Below the pieces are notes generated by a model. The model ran no database searches. It saw only the letters and a program-made list of their open reading frames with translations, and had not been told where the DNA came from. Source: Coprococcus eutactus (GTDB lineage: Bacteria; Bacillota; Clostridia; Lachnospirales; Lachnospiraceae). From it: a stretch of 64,000 nucleotides of DNA. Of the stretch, positions 55,248-64,000 are shown in pieces. The stretch is taken from assembly GCF_025149915.1 (NCBI RefSeq), contig NZ_CP102278.1:496001-560000 (forward strand). The letters run 5' to 3'. Position 1 is the first letter of the stretch; every line of letters starts with the position of its first letter. The position numbers and the translations under genes were made by a program.

Positions 55248-55265
55248 AGAATTGTCGAAAAAAAT

Positions 55266-55287
55266 GGGGACAGGTACCTCCGTCCCC
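55266..55287 (+). repeat. REP-like palindromic repeat, copy 5
   Basis: GGGGACAGGTACCTCCGTCC CC, in the 66-base space between the P-type ATPase and the TetR gene. Confidence 0.7.
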
Positions 55288-55313
55288 GGGAAAAGATTGT
55301 GAGGAGGTGTAAG

Positions 55314-55874
55314 ATGGCGAATACAACGAAGAAGGCGCTTGAAGTTTCGCTTAAGAAATTGCTTAAAGAGAAGCCGTTTGACAAGATAACGATAGCGGAT
55401 CTCACTGGAGACTGCGGGATAAGCAGAATGACATTCTATTATCATTTTCAGGATATATATGAGCTTGCCGAGTGGGTGTGTATAGAGGATGGAAAGCAGG
55501 CGCTGAAGGATAAGAAGACCTACGATACCTGGCAGGAGGGCATGATACAGGTGTTTGAGGCTGTGCTTGAGAACAAGCCATTTATCGCAAATATATACAG
55601 GTCAGTTGATAAGGCTAAGATAGAAAACTATCTGTATAAGCTGTCGTATCAGCTCATAGCGGATGTAGTGGATGAGAAATGCGCAGGGGATAATCTTTCG
55701 GAGACTGATAAGCAGTTCATCGCAGACTTTTACAAGTATGGATTTGTGGGGATTATGCTTGACTGGGTAGACAAGGGGATGAAGGACGATTATCATAAAA
55801 TAGTAGAGCAGCTTAGCATTACGCTTCGTGGAAATATAGCAAATTCCATTCATAACTTTGAAAGCGAGATGTAA
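55314..55874 (+). CDS. TetR-family regulator
   Basis: About 186 residues. N-terminal HTH: ALEVSLKKLLKEKPFDKITIADLTGDCGISRMTFYYHFQDIYEL. The C-terminal ligand-binding part has YKYGFVGIMLDWVDKGMKDD, as in the DhaS-like group. GTGAGGAGGTG precedes the ATG at 55314. Next to a GGDEF protein and oleate hydratase; it could sense fatty acids, which is inference. Confidence 0.88.
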   Translation: MANTTKKALEVSLKKLLKEKPFDKITIADLTGDCGISRMTFYYHFQDIYELAEWVCIEDGKQALKDKKTYDTWQEGMIQVFEAVLENKPFIANIYRSVDKAKIENYLYKLSYQLIADVVDEKCAGDNLSETDKQFIADFYKYGFVGIMLDWVDKGMKDDYHKIVEQLSITLRGNIANSIHNFESEM

Positions 55875-55935
55875 AAGCAGAGGACGGATCAGAATAAAGA
55901 AATCTATTACTGCGGGATACGCGGGGAGAGCGCTT

Positions 55936-57786
55936 ATGAATCGAACATCAGATATGAAAAAGAGATTGCCGGGGATAATATTGATAACAGGGGGGATCGT
56001 GCTGGTTGCTATGGTCATCCAGGCGGTTATACTCAGCTTTATCAATAACAGGAGTTTTGACGGGACCTCGCAGGTGCTGTTGGATCAGGTCAGCAATGTA
56101 ATCGAGAAGAATAAGGCAAGTGAGGAAGATCTGATAGACTCCCTCAAGGAAGATTATATGGTCAGGGCTAAGGCTGTGGCGTATATAGTTGATGCAAAGC
56201 CTGAGGTTGCAAATAATGTGGAGGAGCTCCGCAAGATTGCTGCACTTATATCTGTTGATGAGGTGCATTTGTTTAATACGGATGGCGTGATATATGCTGG
56301 TACCAATCCCGAATATTTTGGATATAGCTTTGATTCCGGGGAGCAGATGGCGTATTTCAAGCCGATGCTTGATGACAAGAATCTCACCATGTGTCAGGAT
56401 GTCACTCCGAACACATCAAATGGTAAGAAGATGATGTATGCAATAACATGGAACGACGATGGAACCAAGATGATACAGGTTGGAATCGAGCCGAGAAGAC
56501 TTCTGAATGAAGTAAAACAGAATGAGATATCCACGGTGGTTGCCAATATGCCTATGTATGATGGACTGAGTGTTGTAGTGGCAGATGGCGAATCGGGAGA
56601 AATATATGGATGTTCATATGAACCGGTAGTAGGGCTTACTCTTGATGAGATCGGCATTTCGGTGACTGATGATGTGCTGCCGGACGATGAAGACAGTTTT
56701 ACAGGCATAAGAAGGATTAATGGATTTAGAAACAGATGTGTATTCCGAAGATCCGGAGAGTATGTGATCGGGGTCATATATAGAATGGATGTGAATAGCC
56801 GGAGTAATATGGCAATCATGGTTATCATGGCACTGTATCTGTGTTTTGCCGCCGGCCTGGTGGTAAGCATGGTGATGAAGGTGATACATGCGAATCGGGA
56901 GAGAAATGAACAGCTGTCAATATTGACATCCATGTCGGGGATGTATTACAGCATGCATATGCTTGATCTTCAACATGATACATTTGCCCTCTATACCGCA
57001 GGAGACCTGATATTGAGGGTTGGTGAGCGGGCAGCAGGGGCGAAGGAACTTATGAGGAAGATCGTTCATAAGGTGGTTGTGGAGGAACATCAGGCAAGTG
57101 CCCAGAAATTCATGGATCTTGATAGTCTGGGTGACAGGCTGATCAAGAAAAAGATTGTATCAGGTGAGTTCATGGTGAAGGACCTTGGATGGTTCAGACT
57201 GTCATTTATATCGATAGATGTTGACGAGGACGGACGTCCTTTAAAAGTCATATTTACCACCAGAAACATAGATGAAGATAAGAAACGGGAGCAGAAGCTG
57301 ATAAGACGGTCTTATACAGATGAGCTCACAAAATGTTATAACAGGAGCGCATATATAGATGATGTCAGGGAGCTGCCGGGAGATTCTGTATATGTGTATG
57401 TGTCCATGGATGTAAATGGGCTTAAGCCAGTGAATGATACCCTGGGACATGCGGCTGGAGATGAACTGCTTCAGGGTGCTGCCGAGTGTATGGAGCAGTG
57501 TCTTGGAAACTATGGTAAGGTGTACAGGATGGGCGGTGATGAATTTGCAGCCATCATCTTTGTAAATACCAGAAGGCTGAAGAGAGTGCAGCAGGAGTTT
57601 GATGACGTTGTGCGTGGATGGTCTGGACAGCTGGTGAAATCCGTATCGATATCATGTGGCTATGTGTCAAGTGATGAGAAGGACTGGGAGTCATTTGACG
57701 AGATGGTCAAGGCTGCAGATGAGAGAATGTACGAGAACAAGGCGGCATATTACAGGCAGGAGGGCGTCGATAGAAGGTATCGCTAG
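55936..57786 (+). CDS. Membrane diguanylate cyclase with extracellular sensor
   Basis: About 616 residues. Two membrane segments (about 13-35 and 290-315) surround an extracellular dCache-like sensor. A PAS-like region precedes the C-terminal GGDEF domain with TDELTKCYNRSAY, DVNGLKPVNDTLGHAAGD and the active-site MGGDEFAAI. It makes cyclic di-GMP from GTP. GGGGAG before 55936 sets the ATG; the frame is open from 55858. Confidence 0.9.
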   Translation: MNRTSDMKKRLPGIILITGGIVLVAMVIQAVILSFINNRSFDGTSQVLLDQVSNVIEKNKASEEDLIDSLKEDYMVRAKAVAYIVDAKPEVANNVEELRKIAALISVDEVHLFNTDGVIYAGTNPEYFGYSFDSGEQMAYFKPMLDDKNLTMCQDVTPNTSNGKKMMYAITWNDDGTKMIQVGIEPRRLLNEVKQNEISTVVANMPMYDGLSVVVADGESGEIYGCSYEPVVGLTLDEIGISVTDDVLPDDEDSFTGIRRINGFRNRCVFRRSGEYVIGVIYRMDVNSRSNMAIMVIMALYLCFAAGLVVSMVMKVIHANRERNEQLSILTSMSGMYYSMHMLDLQHDTFALYTAGDLILRVGERAAGAKELMRKIVHKVVVEEHQASAQKFMDLDSLGDRLIKKKIVSGEFMVKDLGWFRLSFISIDVDEDGRPLKVIFTTRNIDEDKKREQKLIRRSYTDELTKCYNRSAYIDDVRELPGDSVYVYVSMDVNGLKPVNDTLGHAAGDELLQGAAECMEQCLGNYGKVYRMGGDEFAAIIFVNTRRLKRVQQEFDDVVRGWSGQLVKSVSISCGYVSSDEKDWESFDEMVKAADERMYENKAAYYRQEGVDRRYR

Positions 57787-57819
57787 AGTACATATGCAAT
57801 ATAGAGTTATACAAAACGG

Positions 57820-57856
57820 GTGGAATGATAAAAATTTTATCATTCCACTTTTTTTG
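57820..57856 (+). terminator. Rho-independent terminator
   Basis: GTGGAATGATAAAA pairs with TTTTATCATTCCAC, followed by TTTTTTTG. Confidence 0.92.
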
Positions 57857-57936
57857 TAAATATGAAATAAAAATTGGGCAAGCTATTATAGGGGCATGAG
57901 ATGGATATAGACGGCAAACTGAAAGGAGAATTGCTT

Positions 57937-59901
57937 ATGTCAAAGAAGAAATTGGGAATCGGGATAGCAGCGGTGGCAGTAGCCGGCGCAGGAGCAGCAG
58001 CTCTCACAGTTAAAAATCATAATAAGGCAAAAGTTCAGAAGGAGAAGGCTGCGGCTGAACATGCTGAGTACCGCAATACGGAGCGCGGAAAGCATGAGAA
58101 GAACAGTAAGGGAATCTATTATACAAATGGAAACTATGAGGCATTTGCTAGACCGAGAAAGCCGGAGGGCGTGGATGACAAGAACGCATATATAGTGGGA
58201 AGCGGTCTTGCATCACTGGCAGCAGCTTGTTTCCTTGTACGTGACGGACAGATGCCGGGTTCACACATCCATATTCTTGAGGCTATGGATATAGCGGGCG
58301 GTGCGTGCGATGGAATATTTGATCCTGCCAGAGGCTACGTCATGAGAGGTGGACGTGAGATGGAGAACCATTTCGAGTGCCTGTGGGATCTGTTCAGAAG
58401 TATACCTTCCATAGAGACACCGGGGGTATCGGTTCTTGACGAGTATTACTGGCTGAACAAGGAGGATCCAAATTATTCACTGTGCAGAGCAACAGTGAAC
58501 AGAGGCAAGGATGCCCACACAGATGGCAAATTCAATCTGAGCCAGAAGGGCTGTATGGAGATCATGAAGCTCTTCATGACAAAGGACGAGGATCTGTATG
58601 ACAAGACAATAGAAGATGTATTCGACGATGAGGTATTTGATTCGACATTCTGGCTGTACTGGAGGACGATGTTCGCATTTGAGAACTGGCACAGTGCACT
58701 GGAGATGAAACTCTACTTCCAGAGATTCATACATCACATCTCAGGACTTCCAGATTTCTCGGCCCTCAAGTTCACAAAGTACAACCAGTATGAGTCGCTG
58801 ATCCTTCCGATGGTGAAGTATCTTGAGGCTGCGGGCGTGACATTCCAGTACAACACGGAGGTCACAAATGTCATATTTGACATGAGAGACGGCAAGAAGA
58901 TAGCAAAGACCATCGAGTGCAGGGTAAACGGAACTGAGAAGGGGATCCCGCTCACTGAGAACGATCTTGTATTTGTCACAAATGGAAGCTGCACGGAGGG
59001 AACTATCTATGGCGATCAGAACCATGCGCCAAATGGTGACGCAGAGGTGAGAACAAGCGGCTGCTGGAGCCTATGGAAGAACATAGCTGCACAGGATCCT
59101 TCATTTGGCCATCCTGAGAAGTTCTGCTCTGATATATCTAAGACAAACTGGGAGTCAGCCACAGTAACAACGCTTGACGACAAGATCATCCCATATATCG
59201 TAGATATCTGCAAGCGCGATCCGAGAACAGGAAAGGTTGTCACGGGTGGTATAGTGAGCTGTCAGGATTCAAGCTGGCTGCTGAGCTGGACCATCAACAG
59301 ACAGGGACAGTTCAAGACCCAGGACAAGGATAAGGTGTGTGTATGGGTATATGGCCTGTTCACAGATGTTCCGGGCGATTATATCAAGAAGCCTATGAAG
59401 GATTGTACCGGTAAGGAGATCACGGAGGAGTGGCTCTATCATCTGGGTGTGCCAGAAGATGAGATCGAGGAGCTGGCCACAAACAGCGCAGTCTGTGTGC
59501 CAACTATGATGCCATATATCACCGCGTTCTTCATGCCTAGAGCAAAGGGCGACAGACCGGATGTAATTCCAGACGGATGCACCAACTTTGCATTCCTCGG
59601 ACAGTTCGCAGACACCCCTCGTGACACAGTGTTCACCACAGAGTATTCGGTGAGAACAGCCATGGAGGCTGTGTATGGACTTCTCGGCGTGGACAGAGGT
59701 GTTCCTGAGGTGTGGGGAAGTGTGTACGATATCCGTGAACTGTTGGACAGCAGCGTGAAGCTCATGGATGGCAAATCTCCGCTTGAGATAAATCTTGGAC
59801 CTCTGAACAAGCTCAAGAGGCCTATACTTAAGAAAATCCAGGGCACGGTGATTGAAAAGGTACTGAGAGACCACGATATTATAAAAGAGGGTATGCTGTA
59901 G
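57937..59901 (+). CDS. ohyA: Oleate hydratase with N-terminal membrane anchor
   Basis: About 654 residues. It hydrates cis-9 unsaturated fatty acids to 10-hydroxy acids, using FAD as a structural cofactor. Motifs: AYIVGSGLASLAAACFLVRDG (dinucleotide fold), EAMDIAGGACDG, MRGGREMENHFECLWDLFRSIPS, and NFAFLGQFADTPRDTVFTTEYSVRTAMEAVY. Unlike most family members it starts with a hydrophobic segment (about 6-24) and a charged linker to about residue 50, likely a membrane anchor. AAAGGAG before 57937 sets the ATG. Confidence 0.93.
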   Translation: MSKKKLGIGIAAVAVAGAGAAALTVKNHNKAKVQKEKAAAEHAEYRNTERGKHEKNSKGIYYTNGNYEAFARPRKPEGVDDKNAYIVGSGLASLAAACFLVRDGQMPGSHIHILEAMDIAGGACDGIFDPARGYVMRGGREMENHFECLWDLFRSIPSIETPGVSVLDEYYWLNKEDPNYSLCRATVNRGKDAHTDGKFNLSQKGCMEIMKLFMTKDEDLYDKTIEDVFDDEVFDSTFWLYWRTMFAFENWHSALEMKLYFQRFIHHISGLPDFSALKFTKYNQYESLILPMVKYLEAAGVTFQYNTEVTNVIFDMRDGKKIAKTIECRVNGTEKGIPLTENDLVFVTNGSCTEGTIYGDQNHAPNGDAEVRTSGCWSLWKNIAAQDPSFGHPEKFCSDISKTNWESATVTTLDDKIIPYIVDICKRDPRTGKVVTGGIVSCQDSSWLLSWTINRQGQFKTQDKDKVCVWVYGLFTDVPGDYIKKPMKDCTGKEITEEWLYHLGVPEDEIEELATNSAVCVPTMMPYITAFFMPRAKGDRPDVIPDGCTNFAFLGQFADTPRDTVFTTEYSVRTAMEAVYGLLGVDRGVPEVWGSVYDIRELLDSSVKLMDGKSPLEINLGPLNKLKRPILKKIQGTVIEKVLRDHDIIKEGML

Positions 59902-59926
59902 GTTGAAGTTAATATAGAGTAATAAG

Positions 59927-59970
59927 AAAGTTCCATGTGTCTGCACGGTGCAGATGCATGGAACTTTTTA
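59927..59970 (+). terminator. Rho-independent terminator
   Basis: AAAGTTCCATG pairs with CATGGAACTTT around an inner TCTGCAC/GTGCAGA hairpin, then TTTAT. Between convergent genes. Confidence 0.85.
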
Positions 59971-59998
59971 TATGTTTGAATTAGTTTGGAGACGGTTG

Positions 59999-60700
59999 TT
60001 AATTGCTGTTTCTTTTAGAATATACAAAGCTGGCAACTAGCCAGATGAGGCAGGCGGTGTTTCCTGATGCCTGACTGAATACATAATCCAGTGTGGATAT
60101 GTCGGCGCCCATGGCCTGTCTGATGTCAGGAATGAGCACAAATATAAGCTGCCATGTGATGATGTGAAATACGATCATGCTCCTCTTCATGACAGTTCTG
60201 CCTGCCAGCAGCGATATAAGACTTGTGAGCATGAGCAGTGCCGTAGGTATGTACACTATGCTGACGGCTGGAAAGAGCAGATTGTAGTAGTCGTCAACAT
60301 ATGCGATGGCCTGTTCTCTTCCAATGTGTTCAGACAGATAGGTTACCCAGTAAGCGAGTGTTCCCACGAGAAAATGCAGTGTCGCGGCGGACGCGACATA
60401 CATGAGCCCTGCGTATTTGACGAGTGCCCTCGTCTTGCGGTACTTGGGAAGTATCTGCTCCGATATGGCGTCTATGCCAAATGCATAGAAGAACATACCG
60501 ACAAGACCTGTCACAAGCAGCAGAGCCACTCTCCACAGCTGGAAATCCCCGTTCAGATATGCCCCCCTCACATAAAGTCCTTTGTCCGCGGGTGATGCGG
60601 GTACTATGCTGATACACAGATCCCCCACGATCAGGAGCGCTGCGCCGAGCGCGCCCAGCAGGCAGTTCCTTTGGTATTTAATTTTTTCTTTCTGTTCCAT
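59999..60700 (-). CDS. Integral membrane protein of unknown function
   Basis: 233 residues with six to seven hydrophobic segments. It opens RNCLLGALGAALLIVGDLCISIVPASPADKGLYVRG. The length and topology resemble uncharacterised Firmicutes membrane families (DUF-type, possibly DUF6796). No catalytic motif seen. It is convergent to oleate hydratase. Confidence 0.75.
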   Translation of the reverse strand: MEQKEKIKYQRNCLLGALGAALLIVGDLCISIVPASPADKGLYVRGAYLNGDFQLWRVALLLVTGLVGMFFYAFGIDAISEQILPKYRKTRALVKYAGLMYVASAATLHFLVGTLAYWVTYLSEHIGREQAIAYVDDYYNLLFPAVSIVYIPTALLMLTSLISLLAGRTVMKRSMIVFHIITWQLIFVLIPDIRQAMGADISTLDYVFSQASGNTACLIWLVASFVYSKRNSN

Positions 60701-60819
60701 GTAATCCCCCTTGTAAATAATCTATATGGTTAGCATAAACTAACTAGAACATATCATATACGAGGAGATAATTGAAGAAATATTTGCCAAAAACAAGTCG
60801 AGCCAATGGGGAAAGAAAA

Positions 60820-60848
60820 TTGACTTTTTTCGTATATAAAAATATACT
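60820..60848 (+). promoter_or_regulatory. Sigma-A-type promoter
   Basis: TTGACT at 60820-60825, 17-base spacer, TATACT at 60843-60848, 46 bases before the ATG at 60894. Confidence 0.75.
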
Positions 60849-60893
60849 TTCCATATATATACAATAAAAGATGCTTAAGAATGGAGGTACATT

Positions 60894-61667
60894 ATGAGGG
60901 GAAGATGGAAAAAGGAGATTTTGTTATTTGTGATAGGTGCAGTATGGGGATTCATATATTGGGGCAATACGGTGTGGAATCCTGATGTGCAGTACCTCTT
61001 GCAAGATATAAAACATATAAAATTGCCGCTTAACTGGCATTGGATATTTGACTCAGGTGTGCATCTTGGCATAGCGGCTCTTGTGTTGGCGGTTGGCACA
61101 CTGTTGATTCTATGGATACTGCGCTTTTTATCAGATTCACGTAACACACATGGGCTGATCATAGCCGGCCAGTGGTTCACAGATCTGATCTTATGTTCAT
61201 TTCTGACTGGCGTGATCCTGTTCTATTTTAATAAATGGTTCCTATACAAGATTATTGGCGATAAAGGTGATGTCGTATTTTCCATAGCATATTTGTTTGT
61301 ATACATATTGATATATATGATACTGTGTTCATGGTTTGATATATCCATTGAGAGGGTACAGAGAAAACCAAAGAAGAATTGCAGTCTGCTTATATGTCAG
61401 GTTCAGAATCGTGAGACATTTATGGATGTCAAGGAACTAGTAAAGAATTGCAAGTACACAGAGTGCTATACGTTGATGAAAAATAATCAGGAGAGATTGT
61501 CTCCAAAACAGTTCTGGGTCATAAGGGAGACGAACTTTACAGGGAAAAAGATGACAGCCGAGTGGAGATATTATGCAAATGGTGACTATGTAGAACTGGA
61601 TGATGAAGAGCTTGCGACCAGGTTGCTGCTTGCTGAGAATGCAAAGAATATAGACTGGCAGTTATAA
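60894..61667 (+). CDS. Membrane protein of unknown function with cytoplasmic tail
   Basis: 257 residues. Four hydrophobic segments in the first 155 residues are followed by a soluble tail of about 100 with KELVKNCKYTECYTLMKNNQERLSPKQFWVIRETNF. ATG after TGGAGG. Not recognised. Confidence 0.7.
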   Translation: MRGRWKKEILLFVIGAVWGFIYWGNTVWNPDVQYLLQDIKHIKLPLNWHWIFDSGVHLGIAALVLAVGTLLILWILRFLSDSRNTHGLIIAGQWFTDLILCSFLTGVILFYFNKWFLYKIIGDKGDVVFSIAYLFVYILIYMILCSWFDISIERVQRKPKKNCSLLICQVQNRETFMDVKELVKNCKYTECYTLMKNNQERLSPKQFWVIRETNFTGKKMTAEWRYYANGDYVELDDEELATRLLLAENAKNIDWQL

Positions 61668-61720
61668 TCGTATATAATGTTGTTAGTCTATGATATAAAA
61701 GACACGAGAGAGAAGTAAAT

Positions 61721-62644
61721 ATGAAAAAGATAGAGATAAACGACAAATGGATGCAGAAGACCAGTGTTGTGTGGTTCGGTGCCATGCTGTGCTGCCTGTT
61801 GTGTGGAAGTGCGTTTCCTTGTATAAAGATAGGTTATGGACTGTGGAATATAGAGAGTGCGGATACGTCGGCACAGATACTGTTCGCCGGTATGCGATTC
61901 GTGCTGGCGGGAATCCTTGCCGTGATATTTGGAAGTCTGCTGGAAGGAAAGTTCATAAAGCCGGAGAAGGGCTGCGCCGGCAAGATAGCGTGGCTGGCGA
62001 TGCTGCAGACAGTCATACAATACCTGTTCTTTTATATAGGTCTCGCACATACAAGCGGAGTCAAGGCGTCCATCATAGAGGCAGTAAATGTATTCGTTGC
62101 CATCATAGTGTCAGGATTCATATTCCATCAGGAAAATGTCACTGCAAAGAAGATGCTTGGCTGTCTGGTTGGATTTGCGGGAGTTGTACTTATAAACATG
62201 AATGGAATGAATTTCCATATGAGCTTGTCAGGTGAGGGTGCGATATTTCTGTCGACAGTGGCTTATGCATTTTCATCGGTGTTCCTGAAGCGATATTCGG
62301 TAAAACACAATCCGGTTATGCTCAGTGGCTACCAGTTTATAGTTGGCGGAATTATTCTGTCGGCTGCCGGTTTTGCCATGGGAGGCAGACTCAGCACCGT
62401 ATCCACAGGTGGAGTTTTGATGCTCATATATCTGGCTCTTGTATCGGCGGTGGCATATTCTCTGTGGGGAATGCTGCTCAAGTATAATCCTATATCAAGG
62501 GTTGCAGTATTTGGATTTATGAATCCGGTGTTCGGCGTGATACTGTCGGCATGGCTGCTCCGCGAGGGCGCACAGGCGCTTGGTCCGATAAGTCTGGTGT
62601 CGCTGGTGTTGGTGTGTGCAGGAATATACATAGTGAATAAGTAG
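61721..62644 (+). CDS. DMT-superfamily (EamA) transporter
   Basis: 307 residues, ten membrane helices in two EamA repeats. CLLCGSAFPCIKIGY, AGMRFVLAGILAVIFG, HTSGVKASIIEAVNVFVAIIVS and GFMNPVFGVILSAWLL are typical. Probable metabolite exporter; substrate unknown. Confidence 0.9.
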   Translation: MKKIEINDKWMQKTSVVWFGAMLCCLLCGSAFPCIKIGYGLWNIESADTSAQILFAGMRFVLAGILAVIFGSLLEGKFIKPEKGCAGKIAWLAMLQTVIQYLFFYIGLAHTSGVKASIIEAVNVFVAIIVSGFIFHQENVTAKKMLGCLVGFAGVVLINMNGMNFHMSLSGEGAIFLSTVAYAFSSVFLKRYSVKHNPVMLSGYQFIVGGIILSAAGFAMGGRLSTVSTGGVLMLIYLALVSAVAYSLWGMLLKYNPISRVAVFGFMNPVFGVILSAWLLREGAQALGPISLVSLVLVCAGIYIVNK

Positions 62645-62731
62645 GGACGTTCCTTTTGTACCGAGGAGTGTCCCCGTGTCATGATAACAATAGGACATAG
62701 GGACACTCTTCGGTACAGAAGGAACGTCCCT
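62643..62731. repeat. Long inverted repeat (89 bp)
   Basis: Arms at 62643-62674 and 62700-62731 (AGGGACGTTCCTTTTGTACC... and its complement) pair at about 30 of 32 positions around a 25-base loop. It starts at the stop codon of the EamA gene and ends just before the Nudix ribosome site. It may act as a terminator or be a MITE-like element. Confidence 0.8.
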
Positions 62732-62742
62732 GGGAGGATAAT

Positions 62743-63204
62743 ATGAAGATGACAACACTTTGTTACATAGAGAAAGATGGAAGATACCTGATGCTCCACA
62801 GGACAAAGAAGGAGAAGGACATTAATAAAGGCAAATGGATCGGTGTAGGTGGACATGCCGAGGAGGGTGAGAGTCCTGAGGACTGTCTTCTGAGGGAGAT
62901 AAAGGAGGAGACGGGACTTACGCTTACATCGTACAGATTCAGAGGGCTGGTGACATTTATCAGCAATGAGTGTGAGAATGAGCTTATGTGCCTGTTCACC
63001 GCAGATGGATTTGATGGGGAAGTTCAGATATGCGATGAGGGGGACCTTCAGTGGATAGATAAAGAGATTGTGCCAACACTTCCGACGTGGAGTGGGGATG
63101 CGATATTCCTGAAATTGTTGCTCGAAGGGGAGAAGAGATTTTTCTCACTCAAGCTCGTATATGAGGGAAGTGAGCTGGTGGAGCACAGGCTGGAGTTTTA
63201 TTGA
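62743..63204 (+). CDS. Nudix hydrolase (MutT/8-oxo-dGTP diphosphatase-like)
   Basis: 153 residues. Full Nudix box: GGHAEEGESPEDCLLREIKEETGL, matching Gx5Ex7REuxEExGu. It starts CYIEKDGRYLMLHRTKKEKD, typical of the MutT/8-oxo-dGTPase group. ATG after GGGAGG. Confidence 0.92.
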   Translation: MKMTTLCYIEKDGRYLMLHRTKKEKDINKGKWIGVGGHAEEGESPEDCLLREIKEETGLTLTSYRFRGLVTFISNECENELMCLFTADGFDGEVQICDEGDLQWIDKEIVPTLPTWSGDAIFLKLLLEGEKRFFSLKLVYEGSELVEHRLEFY

Positions 63205-63218
63205 TATTGAAGATGTGA

Positions 63219-63491
63219 TATGGTGAAGGGGAATATAATCACGGAAAACAGAGCTGGGATTTATTATTACTTGCATGGGATGGAAATGGTGCAGTGGACA
63301 ATTCGGTCACGGATTTCTACAGAGAACATAAAGAGGGTATAGACACGACCATAAGAACTGTACAAAAGGGAAGGAATATTTCTGGCAGTTGGAATATTAG
63401 TGATAGTAAAAGAAATAAAAGATTTGCTTGGAAAGTGATCCGGACAAACACAGGGGATACATTGAGCGCGTTTAGAGGAAAGGGGTATAGG
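63219..63491 (+). other. Startless open stretch before the DUF3592-like gene
   Basis: The frame of the downstream gene is open back to a TGA at about 63216 and includes SVTDFYREHKEGIDTTIRTV and KRNKRFAWKVIRTNTGDTLS, without a usual start codon. It may be a remnant of a decayed gene or non-coding. A 41-codon ORF in another frame is also open here. Confidence 0.35.
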
Positions 63492-64000
63492 ATGTTTCAA
63501 AGAAACAATCGTGGAAATATAAGCAGTAAGGTTTCGGCTATAATAATTATGGTCATTGGTATTGGAATAATGATAGTTGGAATATTGATGGCAGCAGACA
63601 GAATGCGGAAGGATGATTACTACGGTTTCGCAACAGGAAAGGTAGTGGGATCGTCATATTATGAAAACAGCGATGACGAGAGGATGTACTCGGCTATTTA
63701 TGCGTATTCCGTGGGCGATACGGAATATGAATTAGAGGATGATGATGCATCAAAGGTTCCACCGCAAATTGGAAAAAAGGTGGAGATCAGATATGATCCA
63801 GAGGAGCCAGCTGATGCATATGTGGGCGGAAAGCCATTGCCGGGCCGCATATTGATGAGCATAGGAATTACGATGATCATGTTATCAATACTTGCCTTTG
63901 TGAAAATGCGTAAGGGTCAAATCTCTGATGAGAGAAAGCTTGTGATCGAATTGCTGACGGGGATTATAATGCTTGTGGTTTGCATAGGAACTATTATATT
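63492..64000 (+). CDS. DUF3592-like membrane protein, 3' end outside window
   Basis: At least 169 residues, continuing past the window end. A hydrophobic segment (about 13-35), a soluble part with GFATGKVVGSSYYENSDDER, YAYSVGDTEYELEDD and GKKVEIRYDPEEPADAYVGG, then hydrophobic segments at about 118-136 and 150 onward. The pattern fits DUF3592, as at 51879. ATG after AAAGGGG. Confidence 0.7.
   Translation, partial: MFQRNNRGNISSKVSAIIIMVIGIGIMIVGILMAADRMRKDDYYGFATGKVVGSSYYENSDDERMYSAIYAYSVGDTEYELEDDDASKVPPQIGKKVEIRYDPEEPADAYVGGKPLPGRILMSIGITMIMLSILAFVKMRKGQISDERKLVIELLTGIIMLVVCIGTII

Noticed and set aside
1..64000. CRISPR arrays, tRNA or rRNA genes
   Set aside because: No regularly spaced repeats, no tRNA-like cloverleaf with conserved T-loop, and no rRNA motifs were noticed by eye on either strand.

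Overview
The window looks like a chromosomal segment of a low-to-mid GC Gram-positive gut anaerobe, most likely a Lachnospiraceae member (Coprococcus-like). That placement is inferred from gene content: clostridial sugar transport with a YesM/YesN two-component pair, MalQ with a GlgP-type phosphorylase, VanZ-like proteins, strong AGGAGG ribosome sites, and frequent GTG/TTG starts. No rRNA, tRNA or CRISPR array was seen.

Region 1 (1-17.7 kb, AT-rich) is the 3' part of a cell-surface polysaccharide locus on the + strand. It holds the end of rmlC (dTDP-rhamnose synthesis), several glycosyltransferases, two polysaccharide pyruvyl transferase-like proteins, three FrhB-like iron-sulfur oxidoreductases, a Wzy-like polymerase, a Wzx-like flippase and two acyltransferases. 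Both acyltransferase genes are interrupted at simple sequence repeats: a run of eight G inside a hexapeptide-repeat acetyltransferase, and fourteen tandem copies of GAGCA at the 5' end of an acyltransferase-3 gene. Both read as phase-OFF here, which suggests switchable acetylation of the surface glycan. The locus ends in a scar of gene fragments (15.8-16.7 kb) before an intact sugar nucleotidyltransferase.

Region 2 (17.7-28.6 kb) is an accessory island. It contains small unknown proteins, an AbiE-type toxin-antitoxin operon with two palindromic operators and an apparently deleted toxin, an Mrr-nuclease/STAND NTPase protein (probable antiviral), an AlbA-type ATP-binding protein remnant, an IS256-family element with an exact 8-bp target duplication, a ugd remnant, and a solitary OLD-family ATPase-Toprim nuclease.

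Region 3 (28.6-64 kb, higher GC) looks like ordinary chromosome. It carries a DHH phosphoesterase, an EEP-family hydrolase, VanZ, a C69 dipeptidase, an AraC regulator, malQ and glgP. Next is a sugar-uptake block: YesN/YesM, a MalE-like lipoprotein, MalF, MalG and a second lipoprotein, behind a promoter with a CcpA/LacI-type operator. Then come HAD, MarR-MATE, SDR, a P-type ATPase, TetR-GGDEF-oleate hydratase, EamA, Nudix and DUF3592-like genes. A short palindromic repeat with the core GGGGACAGGTACCTCCGTCCCC occurs five times between genes here and was not seen in regions 1-2, which supports the view that those are exchanged DNA.
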